From contig CBFFYP010000001.1 in NCBI GenBank assembly GCA_965646165.1, positions 55,642-119,641 on the forward strand: a stretch of 64,000 bases of DNA, written 5' to 3'. Source of the DNA: MGBC114844 sp910585855 (lineage in GTDB: Bacteria; Bacillota; Clostridia; Lachnospirales; Lachnospiraceae). Below, in pieces: positions 27,261 to 36,646 of this stretch (position 1 is the stretch's first letter; each line of letters begins with the position of its first letter). The position numbers and the translations under genes are program-made. The notes beneath the pieces were generated by a model. That model was not told the DNA's origin, did no database searches, and saw only the letters and a list, made by a program, of their open reading frames with translations.

Positions 27261-27289
27261 TAGACATTATTGACAAGCTATGCTATAAT
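27261..27289 (+). promoter_or_regulatory. Promoter of glgA
   Basis: TAGACA (27261-27266), 17-bp spacer, TATAAT (27284-27289). Confidence 0.6.
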
Positions 27290-27382
27290 GAAACCAATCA
27301 TATTTGATTGTAAGAAAAAACCATCCCATTTGGCGGCAGATTAGATACCTTGGGGTGGAAAAGTGTCAGGAGGATTAGGTAC

Positions 27383-28819
27383 ATGAAGAGGGTTTTATTT
27401 GCAGCATCAGAAGCAGTTCCATTTATTAAGACAGGTGGTTTGGCAGATGTAGTTGGCTCTTTGCCAAAGTGCTTTAACAAGGAAAATTATGACGTCAGAG
27501 TAATTATTCCGAAGTATGCCTGTATTAAGTGGGAATGGAAAGAAAAAATGAACTACAGAACACATTTCTATATGGATTTAGGCTGGCGGCGTCAGTATGT
27601 TGGCGTTTTTGAGATGCAGTATGACGGAGTTATATTTTATTTTATCGACAATGAGTATTATTTTAATGGGGACAAGCCTTATGGGGATACAAAGTGGGAT
27701 ATTGAGAAGTTTACTTTCTTTTCTCGTGCAGTATTATCCTGTCTGCCGGTAATTGATTTCCGACCAGATATTATTCATTGTCATGACTGGCAGACTGGTT
27801 TGATTCCGGTTTATTTAAAGGATAAGTTCCATGATGGCGAGTTTTTTAGAGATATTAAGTCGATTATGACCATACATAATCTGAAATTTCAGGGAGTATG
27901 GGATATTAAGACGATTAAGGATTTTTCTGGGCTTCCTGCTTATTATTTTACACCGGATAAATTGGAGTCTTATAAAGATGCCAATTTGTTAAAGGGCGGA
28001 ATTGTTTATGCCGATTTGGTAACAACGGTAAGTTCTACTTATGCAGATGAGATTAAGACCAGTTTTTATGGAGAAGGATTAGACGGGCTGATGCGGGCAA
28101 AACAAAATCAGCTTTTTGGTATTGTAAACGGAATTGATTATGAGGATTATAATCCTGCTACCGATCCTTATTTGGTAAAACAGTATGATGCACGGACATT
28201 CCGAAAAGAAAAAGTAAAGAATAAACGAGCATTACAGCAGGAACTTGGATTAGAAGAAGATGAAAGAAAGTTTATGATTGGTATCGTTTCTAGACTGACT
28301 GATCAAAAGGGATTTGATTTGATTGAATGTGTAATGGAAGAGATTTGTACAGAGGGAACACAGTTAGTGGTATTAGGAACTGGGGAAGCAAAGTATGAGA
28401 ATCTGTTCCGGCATTATGACTGGAAGTATCAGAATCGGGTTTCGGCAAATATCTATTATTCTGATCCGCTGTCACATAAGATCTATGCTGCTTGTGATGC
28501 ATTTTTGATGCCTTCTCTGTTTGAGCCTTGCGGGCTTAGCCAGTTGATGAGTCTTCGATATGGTACAGTGCCGATTGTGCGTGAAACCGGCGGATTAAAG
28601 GATACAGTAGAGCCTTATAATGAATTTGAAGGGACTGGAACCGGATTTTCATTTGCAAATTATAATGCGCATGAAATGCTTGGTGTGATTAATTATGCAA
28701 AGGATGTTTATTATAATCGGCGTCGGGAGTGGAATAAGCTGATTGATCGTGGAATGGCGATGGATTTTTCTTGGAATACTTCAGCTCGGAAGTATGAGGA
28801 GTTGTATGAGAGATTATAA
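27383..28819 (+). CDS. glgA: Glycogen synthase (ADP-glucose type)
   Basis: 478-residue GT5 enzyme that adds glucose from ADP-glucose to a growing alpha-1,4-glucan. The N-terminal KTGGLADVVGSLPK binds ADP-glucose; FHCHDWQTG-like (IIHCHDWQTGLIP) and the C-terminal MPSLFEPCGLSQLMSLRYG are typical. ATG 27383 follows AGGAGG; earlier in-frame starts lack a site. No other glycogen genes are next to it; a terminator follows. Confidence 0.95.
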   Translation: MKRVLFAASEAVPFIKTGGLADVVGSLPKCFNKENYDVRVIIPKYACIKWEWKEKMNYRTHFYMDLGWRRQYVGVFEMQYDGVIFYFIDNEYYFNGDKPYGDTKWDIEKFTFFSRAVLSCLPVIDFRPDIIHCHDWQTGLIPVYLKDKFHDGEFFRDIKSIMTIHNLKFQGVWDIKTIKDFSGLPAYYFTPDKLESYKDANLLKGGIVYADLVTTVSSTYADEIKTSFYGEGLDGLMRAKQNQLFGIVNGIDYEDYNPATDPYLVKQYDARTFRKEKVKNKRALQQELGLEEDERKFMIGIVSRLTDQKGFDLIECVMEEICTEGTQLVVLGTGEAKYENLFRHYDWKYQNRVSANIYYSDPLSHKIYAACDAFLMPSLFEPCGLSQLMSLRYGTVPIVRETGGLKDTVEPYNEFEGTGTGFSFANYNAHEMLGVINYAKDVYYNRRREWNKLIDRGMAMDFSWNTSARKYEELYERL

Positions 28820-28835
28820 TTTTAAATAAGTTTGA

Positions 28836-28878
28836 TTTACCCATTTATAGCTTTTGTTGTAGATGGGTAAATTTTTTT
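28836..28878 (+). terminator. Rho-independent terminator of glgA
   Basis: TTTACCCAT (28836-28844) pairs with ATGGGTAAA (28863-28871), followed by seven T. Confidence 0.9.
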
Positions 28879-28976
28879 GCTTATAGAAAAGATCGGCACT
28901 GGGTATAAAACCTTTTTATTTGTATATACTAAGGTTTGCATAGAGAAATGATGTAGATTTGAAAGGAGGATTTTTT

Positions 28977-29159
28977 ATGTCAGAGTTATCAGAATTAGAA
29001 CTTCAGAATTTAAGACATTTGATTATGGGGTATGAAACATCGAATTGTAAAATGACAGAGTATGCACGTCAAGCTACCGATCAGAATGTAAAACAATTTT
29101 TTGAGAAGGCAGCACAGTCTGCTACAGAAACAAAACAGCAATTAATGCGTTTTCTGTAA
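28977..29159 (+). CDS. Small CotF-like spore coat protein, first of a pair
   Basis: 60 residues, all-helical (ELELQNLRHLIMGYETSNCK, AAQSATETKQQLMRFL). It resembles the N-terminal helices of CotF/coat-F proteins. AAGGAGG sits 7 bp before ATG 28977. The pairing with the next gene supports a coat role; this is a family-level inference. Confidence 0.7.
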   Translation: MSELSELELQNLRHLIMGYETSNCKMTEYARQATDQNVKQFFEKAAQSATETKQQLMRFL

Positions 29160-29173
29160 AGGAGGAAAAGAAG

Positions 29174-29428
29174 ATGGAAGAGAAAGTTATGGTTGTGGAT
29201 GCATTAGAAGGAATCAATGCAAACTTAGAAAAATATGGAGAAATGATTCCTCAGACAGAGAATATGCAATTAAAACAAACATTAAAGCAGATTCGAAATC
29301 AGTGTGAAGATTCTCAAGAGGAATTATTTCAGATTGCCAGAGCAAAACAGTACTACCAGCCGGCACAGAAGGCTACAGAGGAAGAAGTACAGCGGGTAAA
29401 AATGTTGTTTACTGATTCAGCAAAATAA
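29174..29428 (+). CDS. CotF-like spore coat protein, second of a pair
   Basis: 84 residues. Helical body (ALEGINANLEKYGEMIPQTE, LKQIRNQCEDSQEELFQIA) followed by the coat-F-like tail KQYYQPAQKATEEEVQRVK. AAAGGAGG precedes the ATG, 14 bp after the first gene, so the two are probably cotranscribed. Confidence 0.78.
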   Translation: MEEKVMVVDALEGINANLEKYGEMIPQTENMQLKQTLKQIRNQCEDSQEELFQIARAKQYYQPAQKATEEEVQRVKMLFTDSAK

Positions 29429-29510
29429 TGATTGAAATATTGAAATAAATACAGATTAGAAACAGTGTCTAAGGGTGGATGGATTCCAATTTGGACACTG
29501 TTAAAAAAAA

Positions 29511-29539
29511 TAGACTTCTATTATGAGATATGATAGAAT
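29511..29539 (+). promoter_or_regulatory. Possible promoter of ugd
   Basis: TAGACT (29511-29516), 17-bp spacer, TAGAAT (29534-29539). It implies a leader of about 170 nt with no recognised riboswitch. Just upstream is a hairpin (AACAGTGTC/GACACTGTT, 29461-29502) that is not followed by T on either strand. Confidence 0.5.
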
Positions 29540-29715
29540 ATAGATATAATTTAAAACAGAGTGATAAAGGCTAGAGGGATTTTTATAGTTCTTGTATTTA
29601 TAGAACGATTTGATCAGTCAATTGATTCTAGCAGGAGAGGAAATTTGATTCGATTACATATAGAACTTGTAATGAAATAATTGATAACAGAACAAAGGAT
29701 TATGGAGGAAAAAAA

Positions 29716-30900
29716 ATGAAAATAGCAGTAGCCGGTACAGGATATGTGGGATTATCCATTGCTATTTTATTAGCACAGCATCATACCGTTTATGCAGTAG
29801 ATGTCTTACCGGAAAAAGTAGAAAAAATTCGTAAAAAATGTTCACCTATTGTGGATACAGAAATTCAGGAATATCTTTCAAAGAAGGAATTGGATCTGCA
29901 TGTTACGCTGGATGCAGAAGAAGCATATCGGGGTGCAGAGTTTATTATAATTGCTACACCGACAAATTATGATCCAGTAAAGAACTATTTTGATACTTCT
30001 TCTGTAGAGCAGGTAATTGAACTGGTACTTCAGTTAGCTCCAGAAGCAATTATGGTAATAAAATCAACTGTACCGGTTGGATACAGTGCTTCTGTACGAA
30101 AAAAATATCAAACAGAAAATCTAATTTTTTCACCGGAATTTCTTCGGGAAGGACATGCATTATATGATAATTTATATCCTTCTCGGATTATTGTAGGTGT
30201 TCCTTTAACCGATCCAAGGTTAAAAGAACGGGCAGAACAATTTGCTTTTTTACTTCAGGAAGGGGCAGTAAAAACAGAAATTCCTACATTGTTTACAGAT
30301 TTGACAGAAGCAGAAGCCATTAAATTATTTGCCAATACGTATTTAGCACTTCGGGTGGCATACTTTAATGAATTAGATACTTATGCGGAGGTGCGTGGGC
30401 TGAATACCAGGCAAATTATTGAAGGAGTAGGGTTTGATCCTAGAATTGGAAATTTTTATAATAATCCCTCTTTTGGATATGGCGGATATTGTCTTCCAAA
30501 AGATACGAAACAGCTTTTGGCAAATTACGATCAAGTACCCAATAATATCATTGGAGCGATTGTAGAAGCAAATCGAACAAGAAAGGATTTTATTGCAGAA
30601 CGAATTTTAGAAAGAAAACCTCGAATGGTTGGGATCTATCGACTGACTATGAAAGCAGATTCCGATAATTTTCGGCAGTCTTCTGTACAGGGAGTAATGA
30701 AACGAATCAAAGCAAAGGGGATTCCTGTAGTAGTTTATGAACCTTCTTTTAAAGAAGAGGAGTTTTTTCACTCTCGGGTGATTCAAGACTTAGAAGAGTT
30801 TAAAAAGGTTTCCGATGTGATTGTAGCAAACCGATTTTGCGAGGAACTTGCTGATGTAAGAGAAAAGGTTTATACGAGGGATCTTTACTTTCGAGATTAA
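29716..30900 (+). CDS. ugd: UDP-glucose 6-dehydrogenase
   Basis: 394 residues, oxidising UDP-glucose to UDP-glucuronate for polysaccharide synthesis. The NAD-binding GTGYVGLSIAILLAQHH, the SPEFLREGHALYD block and the catalytic Cys in GYGGYCLPKDTKQL are present. The C-terminal UDP-binding domain is complete. It stands alone, without other sugar genes nearby. Confidence 0.93.
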   Translation: MKIAVAGTGYVGLSIAILLAQHHTVYAVDVLPEKVEKIRKKCSPIVDTEIQEYLSKKELDLHVTLDAEEAYRGAEFIIIATPTNYDPVKNYFDTSSVEQVIELVLQLAPEAIMVIKSTVPVGYSASVRKKYQTENLIFSPEFLREGHALYDNLYPSRIIVGVPLTDPRLKERAEQFAFLLQEGAVKTEIPTLFTDLTEAEAIKLFANTYLALRVAYFNELDTYAEVRGLNTRQIIEGVGFDPRIGNFYNNPSFGYGGYCLPKDTKQLLANYDQVPNNIIGAIVEANRTRKDFIAERILERKPRMVGIYRLTMKADSDNFRQSSVQGVMKRIKAKGIPVVVYEPSFKEEEFFHSRVIQDLEEFKKVSDVIVANRFCEELADVREKVYTRDLYFRD

Positions 30901-30942
30901 GCATATATTGTATTTTTAAATAAATAGAGTTTGGTTTAGCAG

Positions 30943-30973
30943 ATAGGCACAGAAATAGAGTGCCTATTTTTTT
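30943..30973 (+). terminator. Rho-independent terminator of ugd
   Basis: ATAGGCAC (30943-30950) pairs with GTGCCTAT (30960-30967), followed by seven T. Confidence 0.9.
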
Positions 30974-31007
30974 AATACGTTTTTTCTAAACTTTTCTGCT
31001 GTGATCC

Positions 31008-31076
31008 AATCACCTCTGGTGTCCGGTGAAACAACCCCTTTGCAGTACCCTATTTTCAAAAGCCTAATTAAAAATA
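31008..31076. repeat. Family B deletion remnant R1
   Basis: It joins the B11-type outer flank (TTCTGCTGTGATCCAATC) directly to the opposite end (CCTCTGGTGTCCGGTGAAA) and its flank (TTCAAAAGCCTAATTAAA). The whole interior is missing. It is closely similar to R2 at 50568-50636. Confidence 0.65.
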
Positions 31077-31078
31077 TT

Positions 31079-31107
31079 TTGCTAATTTATTGATTGTAGT
31101 GTATAAT
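31079..31107 (+). promoter_or_regulatory. Promoter of the ATPase-TPR pair
   Basis: TTGCTA (31079-31084), 17-bp spacer, TATAAT (31102-31107), directly downstream of remnant R1. Confidence 0.6.
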
Positions 31108-31145
31108 AGGAACAAAAAATTCAACTAAAACGGGAGGCGTTTTTA

Positions 31146-32456
31146 ATGAAGTATGCAACACAGGTTTCTGAAATAATAAATGCTTTTTCGCCAGCACCTT
31201 TAAAAATAAGTCAGATGAAAGAGTTTTATTGTGATGGAACGATGGAATATCGTATGAGCGACAAATATAATTCCCCAATTGAAGATATTTTTGATATTTG
31301 CCAAAAGCCGGAAGAATGTGCTGCGGTTTTATTATTAGGACATAGAGGATGTGGGAAGAGTACAGAACTGAATCGAATGACAGAAAGGCTTCATTCAATA
31401 GGATATTATGTGAAAACGATTGCCTGCAGTGATTTAGATTTATTTAATATTGTACATTCTGACCTTTTTATATTGATGGGAGAAGCTTTATTAGAAATTG
31501 CAAAAGAATTGGATTGTGAAATAGAGGAAGGTATTTTAAATGATATTATGAATTTTTGGTATGAAGGCACAGAAACTTTAATATCGCAATCTCAGGAAGC
31601 AGCTTCTCTAGAAACAGGTGTATCAATGGAAACGGGGGGAATTCTTGCAAGCATTTTAAATATTTTTGCAAAAATTAAAACAGATTTAAGATTTAATGAG
31701 GAAACAAGAAAGGAATATCGAAAGAAAATAAATGTTCGTTCTAGTGAATGGGTTCAAATATTAGGATCTATATCAAAAGAAATTATGAAAAAAACGGAAG
31801 GAAAACAACCCATTATGATTTTTGAGGATTTAGATAAACTGAATCCAGAGGATGCATGGAGAGTATTTTATAATTATGCAGCAATTCTTTCAGGTATGGA
31901 GTTTCCGATTATTTATACTTTTCCTATTGGACTTTCTTATGATGGAAGATTTTCAGCAATGGAAAGTTATTTCATAACGAAAACACTTCCAATGATTAAG
32001 ATTGAAACAATGGAAAATCAGCCTTTTCAGGAAGGGATTGAGATTATATATGAAATTGTAAAGAAACGTGCAGATTTGAAATTGTTTGAAGGGGATGTTT
32101 TAAAAAAGCTGATTCAGTATACGGGTGGAGCACTTAGAGATTTATTTCATGTGATTAATGCATCAGCAAAGAGAGCATTACGTAGAAATAGTGAAACAAT
32201 TTCTATGGAAGATGCAGAGTGTGCATTAGAAGAGTTAAAAACATCTTTAACCAGACGGATTGAACAAAAGGATTATGATTTTTTATTAAATATTTATAAT
32301 GGAAATAAAGAACGAATAGAGGATAAGGAAAAGTTATTAAAAATGCTGCAGGCAGCAGTAGTGCTGGAATATAATGGGAAACGATGGCATAATCTTCACC
32401 CTTTAGTTGTAAAATTTTTTAAAGATCAGGGGTTAATTAGTGATGGAAGAGAATAG
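31146..32456 (+). CDS. P-loop ATPase (AAA/STAND-like), first gene of a pair
   Basis: 436 residues. Walker A GHRGCGKSTE (about residues 65-74) and Walker B PIMIFEDLDKL (about 223) show an active P-loop NTPase; the region after it resembles ORC/STAND-type ATPases with a C-terminal winged-helix-like tail (KRWHNLHPLVVKFF). No transmembrane segment. GGGAGG precedes the ATG. It overlaps the following TPR gene by 14-17 bp, so the products probably act together. The function is not known to me; a defence or signalling switch is an inference. Confidence 0.75.
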   Translation: MKYATQVSEIINAFSPAPLKISQMKEFYCDGTMEYRMSDKYNSPIEDIFDICQKPEECAAVLLLGHRGCGKSTELNRMTERLHSIGYYVKTIACSDLDLFNIVHSDLFILMGEALLEIAKELDCEIEEGILNDIMNFWYEGTETLISQSQEAASLETGVSMETGGILASILNIFAKIKTDLRFNEETRKEYRKKINVRSSEWVQILGSISKEIMKKTEGKQPIMIFEDLDKLNPEDAWRVFYNYAAILSGMEFPIIYTFPIGLSYDGRFSAMESYFITKTLPMIKIETMENQPFQEGIEIIYEIVKKRADLKLFEGDVLKKLIQYTGGALRDLFHVINASAKRALRRNSETISMEDAECALEELKTSLTRRIEQKDYDFLLNIYNGNKERIEDKEKLLKMLQAAVVLEYNGKRWHNLHPLVVKFFKDQGLISDGRE

Positions 32457-34281
32457 TCAAGAAGGATACAAAACGTTAGGATGGATTATAGAAAAATCAG
32501 AACAGGGTTTATTTTTGGTAGTAGCTGATGAAATGATGCAAAAGGAAATTGTTGATATTTATAGGAAGGGAACAGTAAAAATTTACGACTATAAACGACA
32601 TCCGGGAGGGTATTCTTTTTATGATTTACAGAAATGGATGATTGCTTTACCAGAAACACAAACATTTATGATTTCTAACTTTCATCTTGCAGTACAAAGT
32701 GAGGAAGATTTGAAACGTTTGAATTTCAGTAGAGATATGTTAGGAAGTTTAGAGAAAAATCTTATTTTTCTTATTACATCATCAGGCGATAATCGATTAG
32801 TGAATGGAGCATATGATTTTTACTCGTTTTTTAAACTTCAGATTATATTTCAAAATGATAGAGTAGAGTGGAAAAAAGAAAAAGAAGAATTGCTTTTTAC
32901 TGAAGAGGAATTGGTACAGAAAATTGGATGGGAATTGAAACAAAAACAATTAAAACCAGAGTTAAAAGAGGCATATATTTTGATAGAACAGGCTAAAGAT
33001 AAAATGGATGAGCTACAATACTACGAAAGTGAAAAACTATTGTTAAAGGCAAAAAAAATTAAGGAGGAATTACTTGGAACAGAGCATTTAGAAATAGCAG
33101 AGGTTTATAAAGAATTGGCAGAAGTGTATGGAAAGCAAGGAAAATATAAAGAAGCGAAGGAATTGTGTGAAAAAAGTTTGCGTATATATGAAAGAGTACT
33201 AGGAGAAGAACATTCCTATACAGTTCAGGTTTATAATAGTCTGGCAGTAATGTATGAACATCAGGGAGAGTATGGCAAAGCAAAAGAATTATATGAAAAA
33301 AGTATTGACATTTGTAGGAAAATATTAGGAGAGGAACATCCCTATACAGCTAAAAATTATAATGATTTAGCAATATTGTATAAACGTCAAGGAAAGTATG
33401 GAAAAGCGGAGGAATTATATGAAAAAAGTATTCATATTTATAAAAAGATACTAGGAGAAGAGCATCTGTATACGGCTGGCAGTTATAATAATTTAGCAAT
33501 AATATATAAATGTCAGGGAGAGTATGAGAAAGCAAAGGAATTATTTGAAAAGAGTCTTCATATTTGTGAGAAGATATTAGGAGAGGAACATTTAGTTATA
33601 GCTAAAGTTTATAATAATTTGGCAGAAATATATACCCATCAAAAAGAATATGAAAAAGCAAAAGAATTATATGAAAAAAGTATTTATATTCGTAAAAGTG
33701 TGTTAGAAGAAGAACATTCTGATATAGCTCAAAGTTATAATAATTTGGCAGGAATATATGCACATCAGGGAGAATATGAGAAAGCAAAGGAATTATATGA
33801 AAAAAGTATTTATATTCATAAAAAGATACTAGGAGAGGATCATCCTTATACAGCTAGTAGTTATAATAATTTAGCACTAGTATATAAATATCAGGGAGAG
33901 TATGAAAAAGCAAAAGAATTATTTGAAAAAAGTATTCGTATTTATAGAAAGACATTAGGGGAAGAACATCCCTATACAGCGGGCATTTATAATAATCTAG
34001 CAAAAGTATATAGGAATATGAAGGAATATGAAGAGGCAAGAAAATTATATGAAAAAAGTATTCATATTTATAAAAAGATACTGGGAGAGGAGCATTTTTA
34101 TACAGCTAGTAATTATAATGATTTAGCAATAATATATGAATATCAGGGAGATTATGAGAAGGCAAAAAGATTATTGGAAAAGAGTCTTCATATTTGTAAA
34201 AAGATATTAGGGGAAGAACATCCCTATACAGCGGGTATTTATAATAATTTAGCGAAAGTATATAGGAATCTTATAAAGTAG
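32440..34281 (+). CDS. TPR-array protein with N-terminal unknown domain, second gene of a pair
   Basis: 613 residues. An N-terminal domain of about 150 residues (LFLVVADEMMQKEIVDIYRK, FMISNFHLAVQSEEDL) looks like an inactive P-loop-type fold without a Walker motif. From about residue 185 on there are nine full 42-residue TPR units of the kinesin-light-chain type (core YNNLAxIYxxQGEYEKAKEL, ending ILGEEH) and a tenth partial unit ending the protein. GTG 32440 or ATG 32443 is the start, behind AGGGG. The array should form a superhelical ligand-binding surface. Confidence 0.8.
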   Translation: MMEENSQEGYKTLGWIIEKSEQGLFLVVADEMMQKEIVDIYRKGTVKIYDYKRHPGGYSFYDLQKWMIALPETQTFMISNFHLAVQSEEDLKRLNFSRDMLGSLEKNLIFLITSSGDNRLVNGAYDFYSFFKLQIIFQNDRVEWKKEKEELLFTEEELVQKIGWELKQKQLKPELKEAYILIEQAKDKMDELQYYESEKLLLKAKKIKEELLGTEHLEIAEVYKELAEVYGKQGKYKEAKELCEKSLRIYERVLGEEHSYTVQVYNSLAVMYEHQGEYGKAKELYEKSIDICRKILGEEHPYTAKNYNDLAILYKRQGKYGKAEELYEKSIHIYKKILGEEHLYTAGSYNNLAIIYKCQGEYEKAKELFEKSLHICEKILGEEHLVIAKVYNNLAEIYTHQKEYEKAKELYEKSIYIRKSVLEEEHSDIAQSYNNLAGIYAHQGEYEKAKELYEKSIYIHKKILGEDHPYTASSYNNLALVYKYQGEYEKAKELFEKSIRIYRKTLGEEHPYTAGIYNNLAKVYRNMKEYEEARKLYEKSIHIYKKILGEEHFYTASNYNDLAIIYEYQGDYEKAKRLLEKSLHICKKILGEEHPYTAGIYNNLAKVYRNLIK

Positions 34282-34410
34282 AATTTATCTATTGGTTGAA
34301 AGCAATAAAATATATAGTGAAAAATAATGAAAAAAAGTAGCAATTTGTTAATTTATAAATAAAAATATTTAAAGAGTGTCTAGTTGGTTAGCAAAAAAGG
34401 GGTTGTAAAG

Positions 34411-34439
34411 AAATGGAGGTAGAATTACTCCATTTTTTT
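34411..34439 (+). terminator. Rho-independent terminator after the TPR gene
   Basis: AATGGAG pairs with CTCCATT, followed by seven T. It lies about 130 bp after the TPR stop codon. Confidence 0.8.
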
Positions 34440-34493
34440 ATGTTTTTTTAATAGAGATTTAAAATAAGTTTTTGCAGCAATTTTGTTTTCTGG

Positions 34494-34668
34494 CTGGAGT
34501 ATACAGCTGAAACCGCAAAAAGGTTTGTGCAGGGTCATCATTTCCCGTCGGCACTTAGACGCTGTGCTGTTGTGTTTTAGCGTCTTAGTGTCCGCTATGA
34601 GGAAATAGGAAATGCTAAGCGAGAGCGAGCCCAGAGCAGACCTTTTTGCGGTTTCGGCGTCTTTCTTG
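34494..34668 (-). repeat. Family A structured repeat, copy A5
   Basis: On this strand the arms start GCCGAAACCGCAAAAAGG and end CCTTTTTGCGGTTTCAGC, a sequence unlike the other copies yet still paired. Internal hairpin AGACGCT/AGCGTCT and the common blocks are present. It fills most of the gap before the GntR operon. Confidence 0.92.
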
Positions 34669-34708
34669 GGATCTCAGCGTCCTATTGAGAATTTAGCTAA
34701 AGTTTTTA

Positions 34709-34737
34709 TTGACAACTGATATATACTGTAATATACT
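34709..34737 (+). promoter_or_regulatory. Promoter and possible operator of the GntR operon
   Basis: TTGACA (34709-34714), 17-bp spacer, TATACT (34732-34737). The direct repeat ATATACTGTAATATACTGTT overlaps the -10, a likely site for the GntR-type repressor encoded next. Confidence 0.7.
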
Positions 34738-34762
34738 GTTTATTAAGGAGGCAGCAGAAAGT

Positions 34763-35134
34763 ATGAATCTGATTATTAGTAATTCATCGATAGAACCGAT
34801 TTATGAGCAGATTGTAAGACAGATTAAGGCGATGATAATGGAGGGAAAGTTAAAGGAAGAAACGATATTGCCTTCTGTTCGTACATTATCAAAGGATTTG
34901 AAAATTAGTGCATTAACTGTAAAAAAGGCATATGACTGTTTGGAACAAGATGGTTTTATTGTTACTGTACATGGAAAGGGAAGTTTTGTTGCTGCAAATA
35001 ATAAACATCTTTTGCAGGAAGAGCAGAGGAGGGAAGTGGAATTGATGTTGGAACGGGCAGTTCAGGCGGGAAGACATTGTGGAATGAAAGATGAGGAAAT
35101 TCGTGTATTATTTGATTTGATTACGGAGGAATGA
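34763..35134 (+). CDS. GntR-family (YtrA-type) transcriptional regulator
   Basis: 123 residues: a winged helix (PIYEQIVRQIKAMIMEGKL, LPSVRTLSKDLKISALTVKK) with only a short C-terminal helix, the YtrA layout. Such regulators usually repress their own ABC-transporter operon. ATG 34763 is chosen because AAGGAGG lies upstream; the next gene starts 4 bp after the stop. Confidence 0.9.
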   Translation: MNLIISNSSIEPIYEQIVRQIKAMIMEGKLKEETILPSVRTLSKDLKISALTVKKAYDCLEQDGFIVTVHGKGSFVAANNKHLLQEEQRREVELMLERAVQAGRHCGMKDEEIRVLFDLITEE

Positions 35135-35138
35135 TGAG

Positions 35139-35990
35139 ATGATGTTAAAGCTGAAAGGAGTGCAGAAGCGTTATCAGGACTTTTGCCTAGATTGTTCATT
35201 GGAAGTGAGAGAGGGATATATTACGGGATTGATTGGTGCAAACGGAGCAGGAAAGAGTACAACGTTTAAGGCTATTTTGGGGCTGATTCAGATAGAAGGC
35301 GGGACAATAGAGATATTTGGGAAGAATCAAAAGGAGTTTTCGGTTCGGGAAAAGGAAGAAATAGGAGTTGTACTTTCCGAGCATACTTTTAGTTATATGA
35401 TGACAATAAAGGATGTAATAAAGGTAATGGAAGCGATGTATCGAAAGTTTGATACGAAGCAGTTTTTAAAGAAATGTCAGGATTACGGATTGCCGCTGGA
35501 AAAAAAGATTAAGGAGTTTTCAACTGGTATGAAGGCAAAATTTAAAGTGCTGATTGCTATGAGTTATCAGGCAAAGCTATTGATATTGGACGAGCCGACA
35601 GTGGGTTTGGATTCTGTTACAAGAAGCGAATTGTTAGATGAGATGCGTGAGTATATGTGTCAGGAGGGACGGGCTATTTTAATCAGTTCGCATATTTCTT
35701 CTGATTTGGAAGGAATTTGTGATGATCTGTATTTTATGCAGAATGGAAAAATTTTATTTCATGAAGATACAGATGTGATTCTTTCAGAGTATGCTATGCT
35801 GAAAGTAAATGAAGAGCAGTATCAGACATTGGATAAAACTTATCTTCTGTATCAAAAAAAAGTGCCGTTTGGATATGAACTTTTAACAAAAGAACGACAG
35901 TACTATTTGGAAAATTATCCGGGTATTGTGATAGAAAAAGGAAGTATTGATGAGGTTGTGTTGTTTATTATGAAAGGGGAAGCAGTATGA
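35139..35990 (+). CDS. ABC transporter ATP-binding protein
   Basis: 283 residues. Walker A GANGAGKSTT, signature FSTGMKAKFKVLIAMS (a degenerate LSGGQ, as in YtrB-like proteins), Walker B LLILDEPTVGLD. The C-terminal extension of about 70 residues is usual in this subgroup. It overlaps the permease gene by 4 bp and is controlled by the upstream GntR-type regulator. Substrate unknown; peptide or lipid export is typical. Confidence 0.9.
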   Translation: MMLKLKGVQKRYQDFCLDCSLEVREGYITGLIGANGAGKSTTFKAILGLIQIEGGTIEIFGKNQKEFSVREKEEIGVVLSEHTFSYMMTIKDVIKVMEAMYRKFDTKQFLKKCQDYGLPLEKKIKEFSTGMKAKFKVLIAMSYQAKLLILDEPTVGLDSVTRSELLDEMREYMCQEGRAILISSHISSDLEGICDDLYFMQNGKILFHEDTDVILSEYAMLKVNEEQYQTLDKTYLLYQKKVPFGYELLTKERQYYLENYPGIVIEKGSIDEVVLFIMKGEAV

Positions 35991-36646
35991 AAGGATTGTT
36001 GATAAAAGATATACAGATGACATTACAGAATAAAAGATTATTAATCGTATTTTTTATGCTTGCAGTAATGATGACATTGACAAAGGCAGATGCAGCAAGT
36101 TTTGTAATTGCTTTTGTAACCATGTTTTGCGGAACATTGGTATTAAATACGATTTCATTGGATGAATTTGACAAAAGTATTGTTTTTCTTATGACGATGC
36201 CGATTGATAAAACGGTTTATGTACTTGAGAAATATGCATTTGCAGTGGGCAGTGGACTGATTGGAAATATTGTTTCTTCTGTTTTTTGCATTGTCTTTTT
36301 AAAACTTTCGGTTTCGGAGATTTTAATGCAGATGATTGCTATTTTTGTTATTTTATCTTTGTTTCAGATGATTATTTTGCCAATACAATTAAAATTTGGC
36401 AGTGATATTGGAAGACTTGTTTTAATTGGTATTGTGATTTTTTTCTTTGTGTTTGGAACGTTTCTTTCAGAAATCGGAGGAGAAGGTATAAAAATTTGGG
36501 CGGAGGGATTACTTTACCAAGCAGAATTATGGATTCGTCATTGCAGCAAATGGATGATTTTTATTATAGGCTTTGTGATTTGGATAGGATGCGTTTTTGG
36601 TTCTTTTTTTATCAGTAAAAATGTTATGAAAAAAAGGGAATTTTAG
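35987..36646 (+). CDS. ABC-2 type permease (ABC2_membrane_5-like)
   Basis: 219 residues with about six hydrophobic spans and the family start MKGLLIKDIQMTLQNKRLL. It has the block DEFDKSIVFLMTMPIDKTVY seen in small GntR-linked permeases, including phenol-soluble-modulin exporters. It forms a transporter with the preceding ATPase. Confidence 0.85.
   Translation: MKGLLIKDIQMTLQNKRLLIVFFMLAVMMTLTKADAASFVIAFVTMFCGTLVLNTISLDEFDKSIVFLMTMPIDKTVYVLEKYAFAVGSGLIGNIVSSVFCIVFLKLSVSEILMQMIAIFVILSLFQMIILPIQLKFGSDIGRLVLIGIVIFFFVFGTFLSEIGGEGIKIWAEGLLYQAELWIRHCSKWMIFIIGFVIWIGCVFGSFFISKNVMKKREF

Noticed and set aside
29461..29502. Terminator after the CotF-like genes (AACAGTGTC/GACACTGTT).
   Set aside because: The stem is good, but it is followed by A on the forward strand and has no T-run on the reverse strand either.
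33059..34039. Repeated reverse-strand frames of about 61 codons across the TPR gene.
   Set aside because: They are shadows of the 126-bp TPR units, with no start signals.
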